Translations under genes and position numbers: made by a program
Origin: Chitinophaga tropicalis
Lineage (GTDB): Bacteria; Bacteroidota; Bacteroidia; Chitinophagales; Chitinophagaceae
Assembly (NCBI RefSeq): GCF_009758205.1
Contig: NZ_WRXN01000007.1
Span: forward strand, 186,001 to 250,000
DNA length: 64,000 nt
Reading direction: 5' to 3'
In this document: piece by piece, positions 25,061-35,600 of the stretch
Layout of the letters: each line of letters begins with the position of its first letter
Position numbering within the stretch: the stretch's first letter is position 1
The notes under the pieces: generated by a model
What the model was told of the DNA's origin: nothing
Seen by the model: the letters and a program-made list of their open reading frames with translations, nothing else
Database searches by the model: none

Positions 25061-25480
25061 ATGGCAACAATTAAGAAAGCTGCTAAAAAAGCAGCTCCAA
25101 AGAAAGCCGCTCCTAAAAAGGCCGCTGCTAAGAAAGCTGCTCCTAAAAAAGCCGCTGCTAAGAAAGCTGCTCCTAAAAAGAAAGCTGCTGCTAAGAAAGC
25201 CGCTCCTAAGAAAGCTGCTGCTAAGAAAGCTGCTCCTAAAAAAGCTGCTGCTAAGAAAGCCGCTCCTAAAAAAGCTGCTGCTAAGAAAGCTGCTCCTAAA
25301 AAGGCTGCTGCTAAGAAAGCTGCTCCTAAAAAAGCCGCTGCTAAGAAAGCTGCTGCTAAGAAAGCCGCTCCTAAAAAAGCTGCTGCTAAGAAAGCTGCTC
25401 CTAAAAAGAAAGCCGCTGCTAAGAAAAAATCTTCAGCTCCAGCTCCAACTCCATCAGCGCCAATCGCTCCTGAGTTGTAA
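25061..25480 (+). CDS. Lysine/alanine-repeat histone H1-like protein
   Basis: A 139-aa protein built almost wholly of KKAAPKKAAAKK-type repeats up to about residue 123, then a Ser/Pro/Ala tail (SSAPAPTPSAPIAPEL). Composition is like the C-terminal tail of eukaryotic H1 and of bacterial Hc2/AlgP-type proteins, which bind DNA without sequence specificity. The DNA from about 25073 to 25430 is a tandem repeat of 27-30-bp units with silent GCC/GCT and AAA/AAG variation, so length variation between strains is expected. It lies downstream of rpmA with its own terminator. Confidence 0.85.
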   Translation: MATIKKAAKKAAPKKAAPKKAAAKKAAPKKAAAKKAAPKKKAAAKKAAPKKAAAKKAAPKKAAAKKAAPKKAAAKKAAPKKAAAKKAAPKKAAAKKAAAKKAAPKKAAAKKAAPKKKAAAKKKSSAPAPTPSAPIAPEL

Positions 25481-25509
25481 AAACGACTTTACAAACTGTA
25501 AAATAAAGG

Positions 25510-25538
25510 TCCTGGTTTTTAACCAGGATCTTTTTTTT
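25510..25538 (+). terminator. Intrinsic terminator after the H1-like gene
   Basis: TCCTGGTT-TTT-AACCAGGA (25510-25528) followed by a run of nine T after one C. Confidence 0.85.
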
Positions 25539-25599
25539 GCTCTTTACATCCTCATTATGGCGTATTTTACCAGTAACTTAGCAGCTCACAATTCAATTT

Positions 25600-27273
25600 A
25601 TGCTCGATAATTACGCCATAGCCGATAATTTTTCCCTCCTTTCCAAATTGATGGATATTCACGGGGAAAACAGTTTTAAAGCCAAATCTTTCTCCAGCGC
25701 AGCCTTTACGGTAGAAAAACTGCCCCTGCAGCTACAAACCATGCCCGCTGAAGAAATATCCAAAATAAAAGGCATAGGCGACTCTATCAGCAAAAGCATA
25801 CAGGAAATGCTGCAAACCGGCAGATTCTCTGTCCTGGATACACATATCGAAAAAACACCTCCAGGCATACTGGAAATGCTGAAGATAAAAGGCCTGGGAC
25901 CTAAAAAGATAGCTACCATCTGGAAAGAACTGGAAATAGAATCTCTCGGAGAATTACTGTATGCCTGTAACGAAAACCGTCTTACCTTGCTCAAAGGCTT
26001 TGGTCAGAAAACACAGGATGCGGTAGCACAAAGCATAGAATTCTATTTCAGCAACCAGGGCCGATACCTCTATGCACAGGTAGAAAAACTGGCTTTTGCT
26101 CTCGAGAAGCAACTGCAGGAAGAGCTGAATACACAGGTAGCACTTACGGGGCAATTCCGCAGGAATGAAAATATCATCGATGAAATAGAACTGGTAGCGG
26201 CCCTCCCTGCAGATGCGCTCCGCGAAAAGCTGCAGCAGGTAAAAGCACTCGCACCAGTTGCCAATGCAGAAGACGCATTACTGTGGGAACATGAGCAGCA
26301 TGTAAAAATACGTTTCTACTCCGCTGCGGCCGACCGCTTCTCACAAACGCTCTTCACTACTACAGGAGATACAACCTTCCTGGAACACTTCAGTGCTGTG
26401 TATGATCTTTCCTCTCTGCCCGCAGGCATTACGGAAGAAGAGATATTCAGCAAAGCAGGAATGGACTACATTGAACCCTGCCTGCGCAACGGCGGATTAT
26501 TCATAGACCTGGCGCGCAAAAAAACATTGCCTGAACTGATCACTCATAAAGACATTAAAGGCATTATTCACAGTCACAGCACCTGGAGCGACGGAGAACG
26601 ATCCCTCGCCGAAATGGCAAAGGCTGCGAAAGAACAGGGGTATGAATACCTGGTGATCAGTGATCACTCACGCTCTGCATTCTACGCCAATGGCCTCAGT
26701 ATAGAAAGGATACAGGCCCAGCATGCAGAGATCGATGAGCTGAATAAACAACTGGCACCATTCCGTATCTTTAAAAGCATTGAAGCAGATATATTGAATG
26801 ACGGCAGCCTGGATTACCCGGACGAAATACTGGCTTCATTTGACCTGGTAATAGCCTCTGTACACTCCAACCTCAAGATGAGCGAGGAAAAAGCAATGAG
26901 CAGGCTACTGAAAGCCATAGAGAATCCATACACGACTATACTGGGACATATGACCGGCAGACTGCTGCTTAGCCGTAACGGTTATCCTGTCAATCATCAG
27001 CAGATCATTGATGCCTGCGCAGCCAATAATGTAGTGATAGAGCTGAACGCACATCCCCGCCGGCTGGATATAGACTGGCAATGGATACCATATGCGCTCG
27101 AAAAGAATGTACTGCTCTCCGTAGATCCGGATGCACACAGCATAGAAGGGTTTCATGATACTTATTACGGAACACTCGCCGCCCGCAAAGGAGGTCTTAC
27201 CGCCTCCCGTAACCTTAGCAGCTTCTCTGCGGCAGAGCTATCCGCATATATCAGTAAGAAGAGGAAGAATTAA
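25600..27273 (+). CDS. polX: PolX/PHP-domain protein with degenerate polymerase site
   Basis: A 557-aa protein related to bacterial family X DNA polymerases. Residues 1-150 carry helix-hairpin-helix motifs (KIKGIGDSISKSI and KIKGLGPKKIATIWKEL). The palm region at 184-199 reads GQFRRNENIIDEIELV, where active PolX has GSxRR...DID; both aspartates are glutamate and the third (in VKIRF) is lysine. The PHP phosphoesterase domain from about 320 is intact: IHSHSTWSDG, VISDHSR, EADIL, VIASVHSN, GHMTGR and DPDAH. Thus it is likely a PHP nuclease (3'-5' exonuclease or AP endonuclease) without polymerase activity. Followed 18 bp later by a DsbA-family gene. Confidence 0.88.
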   Translation: MLDNYAIADNFSLLSKLMDIHGENSFKAKSFSSAAFTVEKLPLQLQTMPAEEISKIKGIGDSISKSIQEMLQTGRFSVLDTHIEKTPPGILEMLKIKGLGPKKIATIWKELEIESLGELLYACNENRLTLLKGFGQKTQDAVAQSIEFYFSNQGRYLYAQVEKLAFALEKQLQEELNTQVALTGQFRRNENIIDEIELVAALPADALREKLQQVKALAPVANAEDALLWEHEQHVKIRFYSAAADRFSQTLFTTTGDTTFLEHFSAVYDLSSLPAGITEEEIFSKAGMDYIEPCLRNGGLFIDLARKKTLPELITHKDIKGIIHSHSTWSDGERSLAEMAKAAKEQGYEYLVISDHSRSAFYANGLSIERIQAQHAEIDELNKQLAPFRIFKSIEADILNDGSLDYPDEILASFDLVIASVHSNLKMSEEKAMSRLLKAIENPYTTILGHMTGRLLLSRNGYPVNHQQIIDACAANNVVIELNAHPRRLDIDWQWIPYALEKNVLLSVDPDAHSIEGFHDTYYGTLAARKGGLTASRNLSSFSAAELSAYISKKRKN

Positions 27274-27291
27274 CGAACGATAAAGTTTGAT

Positions 27292-27918
27292 ATGAAACTG
27301 ATCTATGTATACGATGCCCTCTGCGGCTGGTGTTACGGCTTTACTCCCGTGATACAGGAACTGCAGAAACAACTGGGCGATCAGACAACTTTTGAAATAT
27401 TGTCAGGTGGTATGTTCCTGAGCGCCAACCGCCGGCCTGCTTCCTCCATGCACGCTTACATCAGCGAAGCACACAAAAGCGTGGAAGATGTTACCGGCGT
27501 AAAGTTCGGTCCCGCATTCCTGGAAGAATACCTGAAAACAGACGATGTCATGGATTCAGAGAAACCAGGTATTGCTCTCACCATATTTAAGGAATACCAG
27601 CCACATAACGCTATCAGCTTTGCACATGATATGCAGGTAGCGCTTAACTACAACGGACAAAGCCTGAATGATGATAATACTTACCGCGCCCTGCTGGAGA
27701 AATACCAGGTGCCGGTAAACGAATTCCTGGAAAAACTACATGACGATGCTTATCGTTATGATACCATCCAGGAGTTTAACCAGGTAGCGCAATGGGGCAT
27801 CACAGGATTCCCCGCTGCTATATTTGATGATGGAAAGGAATTGTTCCTCATAGCCCGCGGATTCACACCATTGGAACGCTTATTAGAAGTAATTGAAAAA
27901 ATTAAAGTAAATAAATAA
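27292..27918 (+). CDS. DsbA-family thiol oxidoreductase (FrnE-like)
   Basis: A 208-aa thioredoxin-fold protein with the CxxC site CGWC at residues 11-14 (YDALCGWCYGF) and a helical insertion. There is no signal peptide, so it acts in the cytoplasm, like FrnE and 2-hydroxychromene isomerase relatives. The cis-proline region is GITGFPAAIF. It is in an apparent operon with the PolX-like gene upstream, and its TAA overlaps the ATG of the GNAT gene downstream. Confidence 0.88.
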   Translation: MKLIYVYDALCGWCYGFTPVIQELQKQLGDQTTFEILSGGMFLSANRRPASSMHAYISEAHKSVEDVTGVKFGPAFLEEYLKTDDVMDSEKPGIALTIFKEYQPHNAISFAHDMQVALNYNGQSLNDDNTYRALLEKYQVPVNEFLEKLHDDAYRYDTIQEFNQVAQWGITGFPAAIFDDGKELFLIARGFTPLERLLEVIEKIKVNK

Positions 27919-28433
27919 TGAGCCTGTCAACAAAGAGTACATACCATATACAGGAAGCCTCTGTTAAAGACATCCCCACTATCCAGCAACTGGCAGAACA
28001 GATCTGGAGACCAACATACAAATCCATTCTCACTCCGGAGCAGATGGAATACATGATGAATATGATGTACAGTACTGAGTCACTCACCAGCCAGTTAACT
28101 AAACAAAAGCATCATTACCTGATCCTTTATAATATAGACGTTCCTATCGGTTACGCTTCCTATGCATACCTGGAAGCCCCCGGCATCTATAAACTGCATA
28201 AGATATACCTGCACCAGGATTACCAGGGAAAGGGCATCGGCAAGCTACTGATCAGTGCGGTAATAGATAAGGTAACAGCTGCCCAGGGCACCATACTTGA
28301 ACTGGATGTGAACAGGGATAACAAAGCAAAGCTCTTCTACGAAAAACAAGGCTTTTCTGTCTATAAAGAGAAAGATACCAACATTGGAAACGGTTACTGG
28401 ATGAATGATTATGTGATGAGGAAACCGTTATAA
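27918..28433 (+). CDS. GNAT family N-acetyltransferase
   Basis: A 171-aa acetyl-CoA-dependent transferase. The acetyl-CoA loop is HQDYQGKGIGKLLI, followed by LELDVNRDNKAKLFYEKQGF, the standard GNAT C-terminal motif. The substrate is unknown. The start overlaps the upstream stop by one base (TAATG), so translation is coupled. Confidence 0.9.
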   Translation: MSLSTKSTYHIQEASVKDIPTIQQLAEQIWRPTYKSILTPEQMEYMMNMMYSTESLTSQLTKQKHHYLILYNIDVPIGYASYAYLEAPGIYKLHKIYLHQDYQGKGIGKLLISAVIDKVTAAQGTILELDVNRDNKAKLFYEKQGFSVYKEKDTNIGNGYWMNDYVMRKPL

Positions 28434-28440
28434 AAAAATC

Positions 28441-28467
28441 CAGCCTGGTAAAAATACCAGGCTGTTT
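28441..28467 (+). terminator. Intrinsic terminator after the GNAT gene
   Basis: CAGCCTGGTA-AAAA-TACCAGGCTG followed by TTT. Confidence 0.75.
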
Positions 28468-28664
28468 CCCAAGTTAACCATTAAAAGACACAACTTTTCT
28501 AATTAAAATCTTTGAGGTGCATCCGGATAAATACATTCATCTTTAACACCTTCTCTGCTAATATTTACGATAAATGTTTAAACACGGATTTTATAGAAAA
28601 TGTTTTTTTCGAAAAAAGTAATATTCACTCCAATTCATTATTAATCAGATACGTAGTAAAAAAA

Positions 28665-28688
28665 ATCCCACACAGTTGGGTGTGGGAT
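28665..28688 (-). terminator. Terminator of the adhesin/PorP operon
   Basis: ATCCCACAC (28665-28673) pairs with GTGTGGGAT (28680-28688). Read on the minus strand it is followed by seven T. It lies 33 bp after the PorP-like stop. Confidence 0.85.
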
Positions 28689-28721
28689 CATTACAATTGA
28701 GGTGTATCCGGTTAAAAATTC

Positions 28722-29633
28722 TCAGAATATCTTTGGCGCTACTTCATGATCAAAACTCCATCCAAACCGGAATCTGAGCATCAGTTCATGTGAAACCGTC
28801 TGTGCGCCTTTCAGGTTTGATGACATTGGTGTATCATAAGAATATCCCAACTCCAGCACAGGGGTTAGCCTTACCTGTACCAGGCCTGTCACCGTTTTCT
28901 CTGAACGCCAGGATGCGCCCAGCCATACCACATCTCTCAGCAGCACGCTGGTATTAATATCATAGTTCAAACCACTACCCTGCACCTGCCTCAGCAATAC
29001 AGAAGGCTTGATCAGCACATCATCATTGATATGGTAAGCATATGCCGCCTGTAAATAGTAGTGGGATTTTGTAACTACCTTATTCACACTGTTGCCAAGG
29101 TCAAAGCTCTTAAATGTGGGTGCTGACAATCCCAGGTAAAAATTCTCGGAGAAAAGAGCAAAACCGAATCCGACATTTGTTTTCCAGTAACTCTGGTTTG
29201 CGGCAAAAGTAGGGTCTGTAGTGGTCAGCTCACTATTCCTTTCCTGGTATTGTGACATGCCGGCCTGCAACCCCATGGCCAGCTGGAATGTTTCACTCAG
29301 GGATACTTTCTGTGATGCCAGCAGGTTAAAGTCAGTACGTGACTGTACGGTAATTGTTTCCTTCATGGCAGAAAATCCGACACTTGTACCTTTTTCGTTC
29401 AATGGTGTATAAAACGATAGCGTAGCCGTTTTAGGGGCTCCATCCACGCCTACCCACTGATTACGTCCTACGGCCGTAATACTGGCTGATTCGTCCAGAC
29501 TGGCGTATGCAGGATTCAGCACTAACCCGTTAAACATGTACTGGGAATAGATCGGATTCTGCTGAGCCCTTGCCGGTACACAAAACGCAACGCCGGTAAG
29601 TAGTGCTAAAAGAATTTTCTTCTTATCAATCAT
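28722..29633 (-). CDS. PorP/SprF family type IX secretion outer-membrane protein
   Basis: A 303-aa outer-membrane beta-barrel protein with a signal peptide ending ARAQQ and the family start QNPIYSQYMFNGLVLNPAYA. PorP/SprF proteins accompany large adhesins that use the type B C-terminal signal of the type IX secretion system. Here the gene begins 2 bp after the giant adhesin gene on the same strand, so it is almost certainly the dedicated partner needed for export or anchoring of that adhesin. Confidence 0.92.
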   Translation of the reverse strand: MIDKKKILLALLTGVAFCVPARAQQNPIYSQYMFNGLVLNPAYASLDESASITAVGRNQWVGVDGAPKTATLSFYTPLNEKGTSVGFSAMKETITVQSRTDFNLLASQKVSLSETFQLAMGLQAGMSQYQERNSELTTTDPTFAANQSYWKTNVGFGFALFSENFYLGLSAPTFKSFDLGNSVNKVVTKSHYYLQAAYAYHINDDVLIKPSVLLRQVQGSGLNYDINTSVLLRDVVWLGASWRSEKTVTGLVQVRLTPVLELGYSYDTPMSSNLKGAQTVSHELMLRFRFGWSFDHEVAPKIF

Positions 29634-29635
29634 CT

Positions 29636-32600
29636 CTATCTTTTTATTACGATGAACCCTGTAGAACGTTCTTTTTTACCAGATGGATCTGTAGTATGAA
29701 TAATGAAGAAGTAAGAACCATCGGGCACATCCTGTCCTTTGCCGGCGCCAACATTCGACTTACCATTGAAGTTGTTGCTCACATTATTATATCCTTTGGT
29801 AGTGAAAACTGTTCCACCCCAGCGGTTAAACACAGTCACTTCGTTCTGAGGATATTTATCGATGTTCTCTATCTGCATTACTTCATTACCCAGTCCGTCG
29901 TTATTCGGAGACAATGCCGGATGCACGCGCACCCTGCCGTTGTTGTTGTTCTCCCATCTGCCATCAGTAATAAAGCGCTCTACATAATCAGGTACACCAT
30001 CACCATCCACATCACAATCCATACATATTTCAATTACCCCATTCGCTGTCATGATAGAATCGATTGCCGGTACATGCTGGTTAGATGATACAGTAGCTCT
30101 CAGCAACCTCATACCAAACATCCTTTCTGTTTCAACGCTATTCACCAGTACCGGTATCTCTGCATCTGTCTGGCCTGGCAGGATCAGCAGCGGAGTAATG
30201 GTGTTATCATAATCCTTCCCTCCTACTGCTGCCATTGTACCTTTAGGCAGTTCGCCGGCGGCAGGTGTATAGAATTCGTAATAGACAGTTACCAGGCGGG
30301 AGCTGGGCCTGTTCATTCTCAGCTTGAATGGCAATGGTACTCCCATTGTATCGAACGCTACCTGTACTGCATAACGGTTTGCTATATAGGTCAGTTTCAG
30401 TGAATCATTGTCTGTCACAGTATTCTTCAGTTCTGCCGCAATACCTACTATATATGGCGGATTGGTGCTGAGATTATTATACGGCATAACAGAGGCCTGG
30501 ATCCAGCCATCATCGTCGCTGATATCGTTATCATTTACCCTGGCTTTGAAGCTCCTTTCTCTCAGGCCTGCAGGCATTGTCAGCACAAGCTGGTTGCCGG
30601 ATACAGTACCACCACTCAGTGTCAGCGTCCTGTATATATCGTTTGTTACAGTTATTGTAACGGGCAGGTCTTTGGAGATGGCTTTGCTTGTTCTTACAAC
30701 GAACTCTATCTCGTCACCTTCAGTGATAGAGCTGGTTGCAGCAAACAGGTTAACAGTGGGTGTATCAATATTAGAATTGTAGATGATGACCTGGGCTGTT
30801 TTAGCCAGATCAACAAATTCCCACTTAGCTACTGCCAGTATAGAGTTAGCGTCTGTAAGGGTAGGCTCGACTGTTTTGTCTGCTCCGGCAGTTAACAGGC
30901 CGGCAGGTGTTACAGCGATCAATGCACTGCTCTTACCGGCAGGTATCACTACAGTACCAGATAATGCGGTGTATTCTGTGCCCGGGATGGCAGTACCTGC
31001 CACATCATAACTTACAGTAACATCTTTGGTAGCGATCAGGGTAGAGTCATTGAAACGTACTTTAAAGCCACCTGCTGTTGAAGGCTGTGCAGCATCAGAT
31101 GTTTTTTCTATCAGTATCTTACGTGCTTCTGCTTTAGGTCCTGTCGTTGCACTTTCATCATCACCAATATTAATTATCGCAGAAGAAACGTTCACGTTCA
31201 GGTTAATGGGGGAGCCTCCGTTGATAGCTACCGCTTTATTGAGTACGATAGACAGCAGCAGGTCACCCTGGAGTATCTGGTCATCCTTGATCAGTACCGG
31301 CACTGTTAACTCAGTTGCACCTGCAGGCACCACTGCTGTTTTGGCCAGCGCCTGTATGTTGGTGCTGCTGTATATTGTATTATAGGTAACCACTACATCT
31401 GAAGTGGATACTGCCGGCAGTTTGATCTTAAATGCACCATCGGTGGATGGTTCTGCAGCATCTTTCACTCTTTCAACAGTTACAGCTGCGCCGGTAAGGT
31501 CCAGCACTGTAAGCGGTGCAACGGCATCTACTGTATATCCTGTTGCGCTGGCATTGAACTGTAAAACTGTAGGACCTTCTATTTTGTAGTTGTTACCGAT
31601 TTTCAGCCATAAAGTAATGTGGTTACTATCTTTTGGTATTGTTACTGTTGCAGGAATACCACTATAGTTAGTAAGGTCTGCTGTTGAAGAAGGATCTACT
31701 GAAATATCGAGGGAGATAGGTGTAGCAGCGATCAGTGAAGGATTGCTGAACCCTATTGTTACCATTCTGAAGCGGGTCTTATAAACAGCAGAAGAATCGT
31801 ATACCATCTGTATGGAACCGCCGGTGGTAGCATCGTCAATAAACAGATCAAGACTATCTACTGTAGCGGAGGCCATGTCGCTGGTGCCTGTTATTCTCAG
31901 CAGCTCACTGCTTTCAACAATATTGTCTGTCAGCGCGCTGATGGTGAAATCTCCATATCCTGTAGCAGGATTAATTGCTACCAGTGCCGGCAAACCGGAA
32001 TAATCTGCAGTAGTTGCCTGAGAAAGCACACTGGCAGAAGCAGAAACCGTTACGGTGCTGAATGGACGGATACCTGCAGGGAAGCTGGCGCGGACGGTAA
32101 TGTTATTACCTTCCATTACATGTGTACCCTGGCTGGCCGGTTCTGGTGTAAAAGTGATCTTCCTGTTGGCAGGATCGCTACCGGTTGCATCCAGCATATT
32201 CAGTGTAAGAGAATCTCCTGTATAACCTGGCGCCTGGGCAACGATCACCAAAGTCTCATTATCATCCAGGATACCATCGATTAAAGCAGATACCGGTACC
32301 GGGATGGTCACTGAATTACCGCTCAGGGATACTGTTTGTGGAAGGCCGGAAAATCCTGCTGTAGCCTGGGAACTATTTCCCCTGCTGAGAGTTACATTTA
32401 CCGGGGTAGAAGGCACAATGCCACCTGGTAAGCTAATAGTGATGTAAGCGCCTGTTCCTCCTTCTGTGATATCTGTACGGTCTGTAGTAACTTCCAGTTC
32501 AGGTATTACCACTTTATCCTTTATGATCACAGAGCCGGGATTTACCTGCAGTCCTGTTAAGACAGCTGAAGTAGCTGTGCCGCCCAGGATCAGGTTCTCA

Positions 32601-35600
32601 TCGCCTTCTAAAATATTATCTTCTGTAATGGTAACGTTAGATGATACGCTGTTACCACTGCTCAGGGTGAGCGGAGATGTTTCCAGTGTAAAATCTGCAG
32701 CAGAAGCAGTAGAACCTGCAATCACATCAGGCGTGATCACTATAGGAACTTCTGTAGTAATGCCGGCAGGCAGATTGAATGAGAAAGAGTAACCTGTGCC
32801 GCCTTCATCCATCTGGGTGTGACTTGGTACTACTGTTATCTGTTTATTGGCCGCATTATCGCCTGTAGCATCCTGGATCACACCGCTGATGCTGTTAATG
32901 CTGAGACCTGTAATAGTAGTAGAGGAGCTGTTGAGCGTAAAGGCCTCATCCCCTTCCAGGATATTGTCGGTCACCGCTGTGAAAGCGTTGTTAATAGTGT
33001 AGCTATTGTTACCTGCAGGTAATGTGATAGTTGGACCGGCAGCATAATCTGTAGCTGCGGCAACTGAAGCAGCATCACGTGACAGGGTAATATTGATAGG
33101 CTCTTCAGCCACAACGCCTGTGGTGTTAAGGCTGATCTTTATTGCGCTGCTGGTACCTTCTTTCAGTGTGGTGGTCAGCAGTTCAACTTTTACATTTTTA
33201 TTTCCGGCAACATCGCCTGTTGCATCTTTTATGGTAACCAGGCCGGAGTCTTTCGCAAAACCGGTTGGTGAAGCTACTATCCAGAGACTTTCGTCTGTTT
33301 CCAGGATATTGTCTGATTTAGCCTGTACTTTAGAAGGGAAGTTAACAGACTTAGCATTTTTAGCGATATTAACTGATGCCGGCAATGCGCTTACAAGATC
33401 TGCGCTTGTTGCTTTGGAACTAAGACCTCTTGAAATGGCTACTGATATCGCATAATTGGTTTTGATACCGTTAGGCAGGGCTACGTTCACAGTAGTACCG
33501 GCGTCTCCTTCAGTGATAGGATTCGGAGTTGCGGTAACCACCACTTTCATGTTGGGGTCGTAATCCATATCCCTGATAGACAGTGCTGGTCCCCAGAAAC
33601 GGTAAACACGGCCGCCACCTACATTATCAACACCTATTACAGTCAGTTTGATACCTTCATCTACAGGCCCTTCCAGCAGCGCGTCTGCCGCTGTGCTGAA
33701 ACGGATAAGAGAGGAAGTGCTGCCAGCCGGAATGCTATAATTAATGCCACTGTAAGTATCCAGCGTATAATCAAGATCTACCCATGCGGTAGAATCGTCT
33801 GCCTGCGGAGTCAGGGCTATTGGCACCTCGGTAGTTACTCCCGGGGGTAAATGCATGCTGAGATAACCACCATATCCCTCCGGGATGGGTAGTGTGCTGG
33901 AAGGCGAGACACAGTCTACGAGAATCTTTGAATAATTGGGATTCAGGTAGGTGCTGTCCATTATATTAATGTCCTTCTGTCCTGTAACGGGGATACCTAA
34001 CATAGTACCCAGGAATTTCAGGGTCAGTTTCTCAGTATTTTCCAGGCATTTATCTGTTTTGGCAGTTACTATGAAATCGCCTGTGGTGAGGGTATTGGCC
34101 GGGATGGTCACAGTAGCAGGTACGATATAATCAGTATCTCCTGCAGTGGATGTAGCCAGTCTTGAAAAAGTGAGCACAATATCTTCAGGGCATGTAATGC
34201 CGGAAGCCAGGTTGATCCTGGCTTTTGTGAAATTACCCTCATAAAGTGAAGCGCTGTCTGTAACCATTACAAGCGAGCGGGCTTCATCATCCACAATGGT
34301 ATAATCACATTCAGAGATACCTGAAATACTCATCAGGGATGTACAGGTAGATATGAGTTTCAGTCTGAGGGAACGGCTGTATTGTAACTGATCGTTCCCT
34401 ATCACATGCAGGTTGGGAATGGCAACGGTCTTACCGCTACCGGAATAATCGCCCGCGGGGATCAGTACTGCCGTCTGTGGCAGTTTGAAGTCTGTTCCTT
34501 CTACTGCAGGGTGAGAATAATAAGGATATGTAGGATCATATTCCAGCAGGACATATACCGGCGCATTCAGTTTACCGCCGGATACATTCAGAGTCAGCCC
34601 TGAAGCAGGCTTTTCACCATCGGCGGCGCTGCCTTCATTGCCTGACAGGGTAGCGCTGCTGAATGCAACGGTAACAGGTGCAAAACCGGCAACAGGAATA
34701 GAGTCATTCACAGCTGCAATGTTGTCAAACTCGGTCATGGAAGTACCGTAACCTGACAATACGCGGAAGGTTTTGAAGTTATAGGGAGCAGGCGCCACCA
34801 GGTCTTCAAACATGCCTCCCATATGACGCATAATACCCATAGAGCGGGCATTGCCGTCTATACCGTTAGCTACAGTATTGTATGGGAAGTTACCGTCATC
34901 ATTAATATAGAAACGGTGACCGGGTACGGACACCTCGAAGGAGCTGAGTCTTTTAGCAGTACGGTACACATGGCTGCGTGGTGCATCAGGGGTAGATGAG
35001 CAGGAAGCATCCCTGTATATACCTACGGTGGTAGAATCTGCGTTTACAAAACCATAAGCGCAGGTACTGGCATCGTCAGGGTTGCCACCGGGGATCATGC
35101 CCATTACCGCCTGTTCTGACAAATAGAACAGGGCGCTTGTTTTATAGCTGGTACTGGGCAAATGCAGGATGTAATCCAGGAAAAAGTAGTTATTGCCCTG
35201 TACATAACTGATAATAGTGGTAACGGTACCGGTTTGCCCGGTAGGATAGTTCTTGTATTTATCGAGGATGGTACCTACTATCTGTACAGTATACGGATCT
35301 GCGGTGGTACCTGAACCGGCTACAGGGGAAATGTAACATACGGAAGGAGATTTCAGGCTGGCTCCTGTCAGGTAATCGGTATTTCTGAAATCGAAATATG
35401 ACCTCATACCCTGGGAGCTGTCTGTCCTTATATAGCTTTCAAGCAATCCTTTCCTTGTCACCTTGATACCGCCATCGCTCAATACCTCGATCTTCAGGTC
35501 TGTTGCAGCACTGGTTCCTCCGGTGGGATTGATAACAGCTTTAACTGTCTGCGCGTTTACCTTGCCACATATCAGAAGCAACAACATAATCCCGTAAAGG

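Noticed and set aside
25073..25430. CRISPR or satellite repeat
   Set aside because: The repeat is fully coding (Lys/Ala-rich H1-like protein) and its variation is confined to silent codon positions.
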